This document shows, in pieces, positions 1 through 7,273 of a DNA stretch of 9,360 nt. Location of the stretch: contig JALRJW010000324.1 of NCBI GenBank assembly GCA_023268955.1, forward strand, positions 1 through 9,360. The letters run 5' to 3'. The stretch's first letter is position 1. Each line of letters opens with the position of its first letter. This stretch comes from Aliarcobacter sp. Its GTDB lineage: Bacteria > Campylobacterota > Campylobacteria > Campylobacterales > Arcobacteraceae. A model generated the notes under the pieces. It saw only the letters and a program-made list of their open reading frames with translations, was not told the DNA's origin and ran no database searches. A program made the translations under genes and the position numbers.

Positions 1-595
1 CTTTACTTACCTAACTCAAAAAAATGTTCTAAAAAATATCAAAGAGGGAATTGAAGCTGCAATTGAAGCTGGAATAATAGTAAAACTAAATAGCGTAGTT
101 TTAAAAGGTATCAATGAAGAAGAGATTTTAGAGTTATATGAATTTGCAAAACAAAAGGGAATTCAAATAAGATTTATAGAGTATATGGAAAATGAAAATG
201 CCCACTCTAAACTTAAAACTCTAGCAAGTTTTGATATTTTAAAAGCTATTTCAAAAAAACATTTAATAGAAGAATTACCAGCAAAAGAGAACTCAGCTGC
301 AAAATTATTTAAAGATGAAAGTGGCTATATATTTGGAATAATAGAGCCTTATGATGACAGTTTTTGTAAAACTTGTAATAGAATTAGACTAAGTGCTGAG
401 GGAGATTTAATACCTTGTTTATATTATGAAGATTCACAAAATATAAAAGACTCAACTAATTCAAAAGAGAAAATGGAATATATCTTAAAAGATGTGATCA
501 AAAATAAACCAGAAAAAAACAAATGGTCTCACACAAGCAGTACTAAAAAAGAGGATAATATTTCTAGTAGAGCCTTTTATTTTACGGGAGGATAA
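1..595 (+). CDS. moaA: GTP 3',8-cyclase MoaA, 3' part (5' end outside window)
   Basis: Radical-SAM enzyme of molybdenum cofactor synthesis that rearranges GTP to 3',8-cyclo-GTP in the cytoplasm. The frame is open from position 2, so the Met codon at 185 is internal and the gene starts upstream. About 197 of the family's usual 320 or so residues are present; the N-terminal radical-SAM CxxxCxxC motif is missing because it lies outside the window. Supporting features are the FIEYM motif of the barrel (codons around 173-187), then the C-terminal GTP-binding cluster with spacing CX2CX13C (FCKTCNRIRL, followed by IPCLYY), and the terminal Gly-Gly typical of MoaA. The usual DLR after the third Cys is weakly conserved (NIKD). 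It ends 160 bp before napA, whose product needs this cofactor, but a terminator separates the two, so I infer separate transcription. Confidence 0.93.
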   Translation, partial: FTYLTQKNVLKNIKEGIEAAIEAGIIVKLNSVVLKGINEEEILELYEFAKQKGIQIRFIEYMENENAHSKLKTLASFDILKAISKKHLIEELPAKENSAAKLFKDESGYIFGIIEPYDDSFCKTCNRIRLSAEGDLIPCLYYEDSQNIKDSTNSKEKMEYILKDVIKNKPEKNKWSHTSSTKKEDNISSRAFYFTGG

Positions 596-620
596 ATTTT
601 ATTCTCCCTATTTCTTTTTT
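586..620 (+). terminator. Rho-independent terminator of moaA, overlapping the stop codon
   Basis: The arm GGGAGGATAA (586-595) pairs with TTATTCTCCC (599-608) to give a 10-bp stem with one G-U wobble and a 3-nt loop (or 9 bp with a 5-nt loop). A T-rich run, TATTTCTTTTTT (609-620), follows immediately. The moaA stop codon at 593-595 lies inside the hairpin. The four G-C pairs cluster at the base of the stem, as expected for an intrinsic terminator in AT-rich DNA. Confidence 0.75.
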
Positions 621-673
621 CAACCCCTATTAAATCCCTAAAATCCAATATTTTCAAATAATCTTCTACCTTA

Positions 674-689
674 CTTGACCTAAGTCAAG
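674..689 (+). promoter_or_regulatory. FNR/CRP-family operator upstream of napA
   Basis: CTTGACCTAAGTCAAG is a perfect inverted repeat with 6-bp arms around a 4-bp centre. Its core, TTGAC-N4-GTCAA, matches the FNR-type consensus (TTGAT-N4-ATCAA in E. coli) at all but the innermost arm base. The centre lies at 681.5, which is -41.5 relative to the start predicted from the -10 box at 711-716. This is the placement of a class II activator site. I infer that an FNR/NssR-like regulator, responding to low oxygen or nitrogen oxides, activates the nap operon. Which family member binds cannot be read from the sequence. Confidence 0.75.
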
Positions 690-710
690 AAAATAAATTT
701 TAATACTTGA

Positions 711-723
711 TAAAATTAGACAT
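711..723 (+). promoter_or_regulatory. napA promoter, -10 box and predicted start
   Basis: TAAAAT at 711-716 is preceded by TG two bases upstream in CTTGATAAAAT, although not as a standard TGn element. Taking the usual 6-nt gap puts the transcription start near C723, exactly 41.5 bp from the centre of the FNR-type box. No -35 hexamer is evident, which fits an activator-dependent promoter. The resulting leader would be about 33 nt and carries AAGGAGA (744-750), 5 nt before the napA ATG. Confidence 0.6.
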
Positions 724-755
724 GTAGGAAATAACTAACATACAAGGAGAACAAA

Positions 756-3566
756 ATGTCACTTTCAAGAAGAGATTTTCTTAAAAGCTCTGCAGCCGCT
801 TCAGCAGCAGCCGCAGTTGGTATGAGTGTACCAAGTACTCTTAGTGCAGCAACTTCTCAAGCCGAAGCTGGTTGGAGATGGGATAAAGCAGCATGTAGAT
901 TCTGTGGTACTGGTTGTGGGATTATGATGGCAACAAAAAATGGAAAAATTGTTGCAGTTAAAGGAGATCCAGCAGCTCCTGTAAATAGAGGACTTAACTG
1001 TATTAAAGGTTACTTTAACGCAAAAATCATGTATGGTGCAGATAGGTTAAAAACTCCACTTTTAAGGGTAAATGATAAAGGTGAGTTTGACAAAAATGGT
1101 AAATTTGCTCCTGTATCTTGGAAAAGAGCATTTGATGAAATGGAAGTTCACATCAAAAAAGCCTTAAAAGAGTCTGGACCTGAAGGGGTTGGTGTATTTG
1201 CTTCTGGACAATATACTGTTATGGAAGGTTATGCTGCTCAAAAAATGATGAAAGCTGGATTTAGAAGTAATGCAATTGATCCAAATGCTAGACACTGTAT
1301 GGCATCAGCTGTTGTTGGTTTCTATCAAACTTTTGGTATTGATGAACCAAGTGGATGTTATGATGATATTGAATTAACAGATACAGTTGTTTCTTGGGGT
1401 TCAAATATGGCAGAAATGCACCCTATTTTATGGTCAAGGGTAACTGATAGAAAATTAAGTGATCCTGATAAAGTAAAAGTTGTAAATATCTCAACATATA
1501 GACATAGAACTTCTGATTTAGCTGACATTGAAATTATTTTCACTCCAAATACTGACTTAGCACTTTGGAATTATATAGCAAGAGAAATTGTATATAACCA
1601 CCCTGAAGCAATTGATTGGGATTTTGTAAAAAAACATATTGTATTTGCAGCAAGTCCAGTTAATATGGGTTATGGATTAAGAAATGAAAATGAAAAATCT
1701 ATAAAAGAAGGAAAATATACAGACCTAGAAATGCAAACAGTTTCAAAAGAGATGAAAAAAGTTATTTCAGAAACTGAAGCTCCAGCACTTGCTCCTTATG
1801 GATATAAAGCTGGTGATGTTATGGAAAATAAACCTGCTGGTTTAAAACACTGGGAAATTTCTTTTGAAGAGTATAAAAAATTCTTAGAGCCATATACATT
1901 AGATTATGTTGCAAAAATCTCAAAAGGTAATCCAGATGAAGATATCAATGAGTTTAAGAAAAAACTTCAAGCTTTAGCAAATCTTTATATTGAAAAAAAT
2001 AGAAAAGTTGTAAGTTTCTGGACTATGGGTATGAACCAACACACAAGAGGTACTTGGGTAAATACTTTAGCTTATAATGTTCACTTCTTATTAAATAAAC
2101 AAGCAAAACCAGGAAGTGGTGCATTCTCACTTACAGGTCAACCAAGTGCATGTGGAACAGCAAGAGAAGTTGGTACATTTACACATAGATTACCAGCTGA
2201 TATGATGGTAGCAAATCCAAAACATAGAAAAATTGCTGAAGATAGATGGAAAGTTCCACAAGGAACTTTAAATCCAGTTGGAAATCAACATATTATGAAA
2301 ATCCATAGAGATATTGAAGATGGAATTATCAAATTTGCATGGGTAAATGTATGTAACCCTTATCAAGATACAGCAAGTGCAAAACACTGGATTAAAGCAG
2401 CAAGAGAAATGGATAACTTTATTGTTACTTCAGATGGATATCCAGGAATTTCTGCAAAAGTATCTGACTTAATTTTACCATCAGCTATGATTTATGAAAA
2501 ATGGGGAGCTTATGGAAATGCTGAAAGAAGAACACAACACTGGAGACAGCAAGTACTGCCTGTAGGTGATGCTATGAGTGATACTTGGCAATGGGTTGAA
2601 CTTTCAAAAAGATTTACAGTTAAAGATTTATGGGGTGAATACACTTTAGTAAATGGTAAAAAACTTGCAGATGTTACAACTGAAGCTAAAAAAATGGGTT
2701 ATAACGAAAATACAACTATGTATGATATTTTATTTGCAAATGAAGAAGCAAAAAGTTATAAAATTGATTTAAATGATCCTATTCAAAAAGGTTATGATAA
2801 TAGTGATTGTATTGGAGATTCTAGAAATGTCCTTGGAAGTGATGGTAAAAAATGGGAAGGTTATGGATTCTTTATTCAAAAATACCTATTTGAAGAATAT
2901 GCATGGTTTGGTAGAGGACATGCCCACGATTTAGCTGATTTTGACACTTATCACAGAGTTAGAGGATTAAAATGGCCAGTTGTTGATGGTAAAGAGACAC
3001 AATGGAGATTTAATACAAAATATGACCCTTATGCTAAAAAATATGGAAAAGAAACAGGACATGATGAGTTTGCATTCTATGGTAAATTAGCAAAAGAGTT
3101 AGCACAAGGTGATTTATTAGGTATCAAAGATAAAACTAAAAAAGCCCTAAAAAATAAAGCAAAAATCTTCGCAAGACCATATATGGATCCACCAGAAGTT
3201 CCAGATAAAGAGTATGATACTTGGTTATGTACAGGAAGAGTTTTAGAACACTGGCATAGTGGAACTATGACTATGAGAGTTCCTGAACTTTATAGAGCAG
3301 TACCAGAAGCACTTTGTTATATGCACCCAACAGATGCAAAAGAAAAAGGTTTAAAACAAGGTGAATTAGCTTGGGTTGAATCAAGAAGAGGAAAAATTAA
3401 AGCAAGAGTTGAAACAAGAGGAAGAAATAGACCAAGTAGAGGTTTAGTTTTTGTACCTTGGTTTGATGAAAAAGTATTTATCAATAAAGTTTGTTTAGAT
3501 GCAACTTGTCCTCAATCAAAACAAACAGACTTTAAAAAATGTGCGGTAAAAATATATAAAGCTTAA
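756..3566 (+). CDS. napA: Periplasmic nitrate reductase catalytic subunit NapA
   Basis: Mo-bis-MGD enzyme reducing nitrate to nitrite in the periplasm, taking electrons from NapB. Residues 1-38 form a Tat signal: SRRDFLK followed by an Ala-rich core, with likely cleavage after AEA at about 38. One [4Fe-4S] cluster is held by C47, C50, C54 and C82 (CX2CX3CX27C). K84 in NCIKG is the conserved lysine between the cluster and molybdopterin. C181 in NARHCMASAV is the predicted Mo ligand. The C-terminal molybdopterin-binding domain is intact (the LCTGRVLEHWH region near residue 830). At 936 residues it is about 100 longer than the enterobacterial enzyme and matches the large Campylobacterota form. 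The extra length appears spread over lysine-rich internal segments, roughly 310-400 and 625-740. The start is fixed by AAGGAGA 5 nt upstream and by the Tat motif. It is first in the operon. Confidence 0.98.
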   Translation: MSLSRRDFLKSSAAASAAAAVGMSVPSTLSAATSQAEAGWRWDKAACRFCGTGCGIMMATKNGKIVAVKGDPAAPVNRGLNCIKGYFNAKIMYGADRLKTPLLRVNDKGEFDKNGKFAPVSWKRAFDEMEVHIKKALKESGPEGVGVFASGQYTVMEGYAAQKMMKAGFRSNAIDPNARHCMASAVVGFYQTFGIDEPSGCYDDIELTDTVVSWGSNMAEMHPILWSRVTDRKLSDPDKVKVVNISTYRHRTSDLADIEIIFTPNTDLALWNYIAREIVYNHPEAIDWDFVKKHIVFAASPVNMGYGLRNENEKSIKEGKYTDLEMQTVSKEMKKVISETEAPALAPYGYKAGDVMENKPAGLKHWEISFEEYKKFLEPYTLDYVAKISKGNPDEDINEFKKKLQALANLYIEKNRKVVSFWTMGMNQHTRGTWVNTLAYNVHFLLNKQAKPGSGAFSLTGQPSACGTAREVGTFTHRLPADMMVANPKHRKIAEDRWKVPQGTLNPVGNQHIMKIHRDIEDGIIKFAWVNVCNPYQDTASAKHWIKAAREMDNFIVTSDGYPGISAKVSDLILPSAMIYEKWGAYGNAERRTQHWRQQVLPVGDAMSDTWQWVELSKRFTVKDLWGEYTLVNGKKLADVTTEAKKMGYNENTTMYDILFANEEAKSYKIDLNDPIQKGYDNSDCIGDSRNVLGSDGKKWEGYGFFIQKYLFEEYAWFGRGHAHDLADFDTYHRVRGLKWPVVDGKETQWRFNTKYDPYAKKYGKETGHDEFAFYGKLAKELAQGDLLGIKDKTKKALKNKAKIFARPYMDPPEVPDKEYDTWLCTGRVLEHWHSGTMTMRVPELYRAVPEALCYMHPTDAKEKGLKQGELAWVESRRGKIKARVETRGRNRPSRGLVFVPWFDEKVFINKVCLDATCPQSKQTDFKKCAVKIYKA

Positions 3567-3592
3567 TGGCTTAAACAAAGTAAGATAGAACA

Positions 3593-4387
3593 ATGAAAAC
3601 TGAAACAATAAGCGATAGAAGAAAATTTTTCCTAACAATGGCAAGGGCAACAGGACTTGCTGCCCTTGGTGGATTAATTTGGAGTGCTTATGTTGATGAA
3701 GTTACAGCTTCACAACTTACTCTAAGACCACCAGGAGCATTAGAAGAAAAAGACTTCTTAGCTTCTTGTATCAAATGTGGAATGTGCGTTGAAGCTTGTC
3801 CTTTTGATACATTGAAGTTAGCAAAACCTGGGGATAACAAACCTTTAGGAACACCATATTTTGAACCTAGAGACATACCATGTTATATGTGTACAGATAT
3901 TCCTTGTGTTCCTGTTTGTCCAACGGATGCACTTGATATGAAAAGAGTTTCTACAAACAATCAACTAGATATCAACAAAGCTGATATGGGAGTTGCAGTT
4001 GTGGACACAAAAAACTGTATTGCTTTTTGGGGTATTCAGTGTGATGCTTGTTATAGAGCTTGTCCTTTATTAGACAAAGCAATTTATTTAGAGTATTCAA
4101 AAAATGAAAGAACAGGGAAACACGCCTTTTTAAAACCCATTGTTGATAGTGATTTTTGTACAGGTTGTGGACTTTGCGAACACGCTTGTGTAACACAAAA
4201 AGCAGCAATATTTGTACTTCCTAGAGAAGTTGCTTTAGGAAAAGTTGGAGATCACTATATCAAAGGTTGGGATAAAGTGGATGAAAAAAGAGTTCAAAAT
4301 GCACAGAGTCAAACAACAACTACTGAAATAAGTAAAGAAAAAGCAATTGATTCATTAAACGATATGAAAGGACTTTTAGATGATTAA
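3593..4387 (+). CDS. napG: Ferredoxin-type quinol dehydrogenase subunit NapG
   Basis: Periplasmic iron-sulfur protein that works with NapH to carry menaquinol electrons towards NapB and NapA. The N-terminus carries a Tat motif, DRRKFFLTM (residues 8-16), followed by a hydrophobic stretch to about 33. Four 4Fe-4S motifs follow: C59/62/65/69, C97/100/105/109, C142/150/153/157 and C189/192/195/199. The third has the wide CX7CX2CX3C spacing. At 264 residues it is close to the family norm. It lies 26 bp after napA with only a weak Shine-Dalgarno (TAAGAT at 3582-3587), unlike napA or napB, so its translation may be lower or coupled. Its end overlaps napH by 8 bp. The C-terminal 35 residues are Thr-, Gln- and Lys-rich and look unstructured. 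Confidence 0.96.
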   Translation: MKTETISDRRKFFLTMARATGLAALGGLIWSAYVDEVTASQLTLRPPGALEEKDFLASCIKCGMCVEACPFDTLKLAKPGDNKPLGTPYFEPRDIPCYMCTDIPCVPVCPTDALDMKRVSTNNQLDINKADMGVAVVDTKNCIAFWGIQCDACYRACPLLDKAIYLEYSKNERTGKHAFLKPIVDSDFCTGCGLCEHACVTQKAAIFVLPREVALGKVGDHYIKGWDKVDEKRVQNAQSQTTTTEISKEKAIDSLNDMKGLLDD

Positions 4388-5192
4388 AAACAAATATTTA
4401 ATTTTAAGAAGAGTTCTTCAAATATCTTTAATGACTCTATATTTTGGAGCAAATGCTTGGGGTTGGAATTTTATAGTTGGAAATTTAAGTTCATCAAAAC
4501 TTCTTGATATGATTCCACTTAGTGACCCATATGCTGTTCTTCAAATGTTTGCAGCGGGAGCTGTTATTACTGCTGATATTTTTGTGGGAGCTTTAATAAT
4601 AGTTCTGTTTTATTCTTTAGTAGGTGGACGTGCTTTTTGTTCATGGGTTTGTCCTGTAAATATAGTAACTGATAGTGCAAACTATTTAAGAAGAAAGTTT
4701 GGTTTTAATCAAATCCAAAAAAAACAACCAGCTAGTAGAAGTATGAGATACTGGGTTATTGCTATGAGCTTACTTATCTCATTTTTTTTTGGAGTAGCTG
4801 CTTTTGAGTTTATTTCTCCTGTTTCAATGGTTCATAGAGGAATAATATTTGGACTTGGATTTGGTTGGGCTGCTATTGTTATTATTTTCTTATTTGACTT
4901 GTTTGTCTTAAAAAATGGTTGGTGTGGACATATTTGTCCAATTGGTGGATTTTACTCAATAATAGGAAGATTTAGTCTTATTAGAGTGAAACATGAAGAA
5001 GAAAAATGTACTTTATGTATGAAATGTAAAGAAGTTTGTCCTGAAAATCAAGTGCTTTTTATGGTAGGAAAATCAAGCCAACAAGTACTTATGGGAGAGT
5101 GTACAAACTGCGCTAGATGTATAGAAGTTTGTGATGATGACGCATTAAACTTCTCAATTAGAGATTTGATAAATAAAACTAAGGAGAATTAG
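4380..5192 (+). CDS. napH: Membrane ferredoxin-type quinol dehydrogenase subunit NapH
   Basis: Integral membrane iron-sulfur protein and predicted site of menaquinol oxidation with NapG; the pair substitutes for NapC, which is absent here. There are four predicted membrane helices at about 8-26, 54-80, 123-147 and 155-177. A CX3CP motif follows helix 2 (C87, C91-P92) and another follows helix 4 (C182, C186-P187), both characteristic of the NapH/NosR/CcoG group. The C-terminus has two 4Fe-4S motifs, C210/213/216/220 and C241/244/247/251; the last lacks the usual Pro after its fourth Cys. The length of 270 residues is typical. The start codon lies within the last codons of napG, with AAAGGA (4367-4372) 7 nt upstream, suggesting translational coupling. 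Confidence 0.96.
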   Translation: MIKNKYLILRRVLQISLMTLYFGANAWGWNFIVGNLSSSKLLDMIPLSDPYAVLQMFAAGAVITADIFVGALIIVLFYSLVGGRAFCSWVCPVNIVTDSANYLRRKFGFNQIQKKQPASRSMRYWVIAMSLLISFFFGVAAFEFISPVSMVHRGIIFGLGFGWAAIVIIFLFDLFVLKNGWCGHICPIGGFYSIIGRFSLIRVKHEEEKCTLCMKCKEVCPENQVLFMVGKSSQQVLMGECTNCARCIEVCDDDALNFSIRDLINKTKEN

Positions 5193-5193
5193 T

Positions 5194-5823
5194 ATGAAAC
5201 TATTTACTAAAATTAGTCTAAGTATAGCAGCTGTTTCGGTGTTATTTCTTAATGCTACAGCTGAAGAAACAAAAACTACAAAACAAGGTGTTAAAGCAAC
5301 TATAACTGAAGAATCATTAGGATTAAGAAAAGTTGACCTTTATGGTGAAAAAGAAGTAAAACCTGAAGAAACAAAATATAGTAAAACTTATGCAGGAAGT
5401 GGACATAAAATTGATAGGGCATTCCAAGATGCACCACCTATGATTCCACATGACACAGAAGGAATGCTTCCAATTACTATTGATAATAACCAATGTACAA
5501 GTTGTCATGCACCAGAAATTGCTACTAGTATGGGAGCAACACCAATTCCAGTATCACATTTTACAGATTTTAGACCAAAACATAAATTTGATGGTCAAAA
5601 ATTTGAAAAATCAGTTGATAATATGAAAAATGAAATTTCAATTAAAGCAGTTGAACAATTAGCTGGTGCTAGATTTAACTGTTCACAATGTCATGCACCT
5701 CAAAGTGAAGGTCAATTAGTTGAAAATACATTTGATCCTGAATTTACACAACCGGATGGAGCTAGTAAATCAACTTGGAGAGGAACTAAACTTACTGAAG
5801 GTTTAGATACGTTAAAAGACTAA
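5194..5823 (+). CDS. napB: Di-haem cytochrome c NapB, nitrate reductase electron-transfer subunit
   Basis: Small periplasmic c-type cytochrome that hands electrons to NapA. It has a Sec signal peptide at residues 1-23, with likely cleavage after NATA. Two CXXCH haem sites are present: C101-TS-C104-H105 and C163-SQ-C166-H167. H86 in MIPHD and H122 in PVSHFT sit where the distal axial ligands of NapB are expected, giving bis-His haems. At 209 residues it is longer than many NapB proteins (about 150-175). The excess is a charged Lys/Glu/Thr-rich segment, about residues 24-70, between the signal and the haem core. AAGGAG (5181-5186) lies 7 nt before the ATG, inside the end of napH. It begins 1 bp after the napH stop. 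Confidence 0.96.
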   Translation: MKLFTKISLSIAAVSVLFLNATAEETKTTKQGVKATITEESLGLRKVDLYGEKEVKPEETKYSKTYAGSGHKIDRAFQDAPPMIPHDTEGMLPITIDNNQCTSCHAPEIATSMGATPIPVSHFTDFRPKHKFDGQKFEKSVDNMKNEISIKAVEQLAGARFNCSQCHAPQSEGQLVENTFDPEFTQPDGASKSTWRGTKLTEGLDTLKD

Positions 5824-5824
5824 A

Positions 5825-6322
5825 ATGGAAAGAAGAGAATTATTTAGTTCTCTTTTTTCATCAAAGAAAAAAGAGGAAAAAGAAATCATAACAAGACCAC
5901 CATATTTTGATGGTGAAGATTCTTTTTATAAAGGGTGTGTGGATTGTGAAAATACTCCTTGCGTCACTTTTTGTGAAGAGAATATTATAGTAATATTAGA
6001 TGATAAAACCCCAAAACTTGATTTTAGTTCAGGTGGTTGTACATATTGTGATGAGTGTGCAAAAGCTTGTTGCAATGACGTTTTAAAAATTGAAAATAAA
6101 AAACAAATAAATACTAGTATTGAAATAGATATAAGTAAGTGTTTAAGTTGGAATCAAACAATGTGTTTTTCATGTAAAGATCCTTGTTTAGATGATGCTA
6201 TCGTATTTTTTGGAATGTTTAAACCAATAATAGATGAAGAGTTATGCACAAATTGCGGCTTTTGTGTAAATGTTTGTCCAAGTAATGCAATTTATATAAA
6301 AAAGGTTCAAAAAGATGATTAA
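5825..6322 (+). CDS. napF: Ferredoxin-type protein NapF
   Basis: Cytoplasmic iron-sulfur protein. In other bacteria NapF interacts with NapA and is linked to loading or maturation of its iron-sulfur cluster. Sixteen cysteines form four motifs: C38/41/46/50, C72/75/78/82, C106/114/117/121 and C141/144/147/151. Only the last carries the classic Cys-Pro end; the others read CEE, CCN and CLD. The N-terminus (MERRELFSSLF) has an RR pair, like other NapF proteins, but is followed by a Lys/Glu-rich run rather than a hydrophobic core, so I do not read it as an export signal. The 165 residues match the usual size. It begins 1 bp after the napB stop with little Shine-Dalgarno and overlaps napL by 8 bp. 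Confidence 0.9.
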   Translation: MERRELFSSLFSSKKKEEKEIITRPPYFDGEDSFYKGCVDCENTPCVTFCEENIIVILDDKTPKLDFSSGGCTYCDECAKACCNDVLKIENKKQINTSIEIDISKCLSWNQTMCFSCKDPCLDDAIVFFGMFKPIIDEELCTNCGFCVNVCPSNAIYIKKVQKDD

Positions 6323-7262
6323 AACTCTTTTAATTTTTATTTTATCAACTGTTTCACTTTTTGCAATATCAAATTTAGAAGCAACAAAAATATACAAAGC
6401 TTCAGGGACTGTTCAAAGTATAAGTATAAAAGATTCAAAACTTTATGCTGGAACTTCAAATGGAACGGTTGAGATTTTTGATATAAATACAAATGAAAAA
6501 ATAAATAGTATCAAAATCCCTGATATTAAAGATTTTATGGGAGATGTTATTGCTGCGAAAATATATTCAATAGATATCATTGAAGATAAAGTTTTGATTG
6601 TTTCGCAGGGTATGAAAGGATATAGAAATATCTTTTTATATGAAAATGAAAAATTAAATAAAATCATAGATATAAATCAGAAATATTATATTCAAAAAGC
6701 AAGTTTTATTTCTAATAAAAAAATTATTTTTGCACTTTTGAGTAATCAAATTGGTGTTTATGATTTTTCAAAAAATAAACTTGAATATTTAGTGCAAATT
6801 AGTCCATCTTATTTTTCACATTTTATGATTTCACAAGATAAAAACTCAATTGCTTCAACAGATGAAAGTGGAAAAATCAGAATAATAGACGTAAAAACAG
6901 CACAAATAATCAAAGATGAAATGGCTTTAAATTTAGATAAAGTTTTTCAAGTTGATTATAAAAATGGCATAATATTAACAGCGGGGCAAGACAGAAAAGT
7001 AGCAGTTTATAAAAACTTCAATTCGTACTCTTTGAGTTTTGATTTTTTACTTTACAGCTGTGCTTTAAGTCAAGATGGGACATTAGGGGCTATTGCTTAT
7101 AATGAACAAAGTGATGTTTTGATTTTTGATACAAATTCCCAAGAAAAACTTTACAACTTAAAGGGTCAAAAAGCAACAACAACACAAATATTATTTAAAA
7201 ATAAAAATGAAGTTTTTATTAGCAGCGATGATTCAAATATAAATTATTTTAAATTAAATTAG
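6315..7262 (+). CDS. napL: NapL, predicted periplasmic WD40-like beta-propeller protein of the nap operon
   Basis: The gene sits in the napL position of Campylobacterota nap operons (between napF or napB and napD). The family's function is not established. A Sec signal peptide covers residues 1-17 (hydrophobic core LLIFILSTVSLFA). The rest shows repeated WD40/YVTN-like strands with a small-residue turn and an Asp-containing exit: YAGTSNGTVEIFDI (44-57), STDESGKIRIIDV (181-193), TAGQDRKVAVYKN (222-234), AYNEQSDVLIFDT (261-273) and SSDDSNINYFKLN (303-315), consistent with a beta-propeller of perhaps seven blades. No haem, cysteine-cluster or metal motif is visible. The name rests on synteny plus fold, so the symbol is less certain than for its neighbours. 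The start overlaps the end of napF by 8 bp, with AAGG about 9 nt upstream. Confidence 0.8.
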   Translation: MIKTLLIFILSTVSLFAISNLEATKIYKASGTVQSISIKDSKLYAGTSNGTVEIFDINTNEKINSIKIPDIKDFMGDVIAAKIYSIDIIEDKVLIVSQGMKGYRNIFLYENEKLNKIIDINQKYYIQKASFISNKKIIFALLSNQIGVYDFSKNKLEYLVQISPSYFSHFMISQDKNSIASTDESGKIRIIDVKTAQIIKDEMALNLDKVFQVDYKNGIILTAGQDRKVAVYKNFNSYSLSFDFLLYSCALSQDGTLGAIAYNEQSDVLIFDTNSQEKLYNLKGQKATTTQILFKNKNEVFISSDDSNINYFKLN

Positions 7263-7273
7263 GAGTAAAAATT

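Noticed and set aside
185..187. ATG at 185 as the start of a 136-residue protein
   Set aside because: The frame is open back to position 2 and the upstream codons encode conserved MoaA barrel sequence, so this Met is internal.
3561..3574. Direct repeat GCTTAA-TG-GCTTAA at the napA stop
   Set aside because: Six bases twice in AT-rich DNA is not significant, and no hairpin or terminator forms there.
3972..4208. Minus-strand open frame of 78 codons antisense to napG
   Set aside because: It lies wholly within napG, has no ribosome site and its composition looks like the reverse of an iron-sulfur protein gene.
5825..5857. RR pair at the NapF N-terminus as a Tat signal
   Set aside because: No hydrophobic core follows; the next residues are Lys/Glu-rich, and NapF proteins are known as cytoplasmic.
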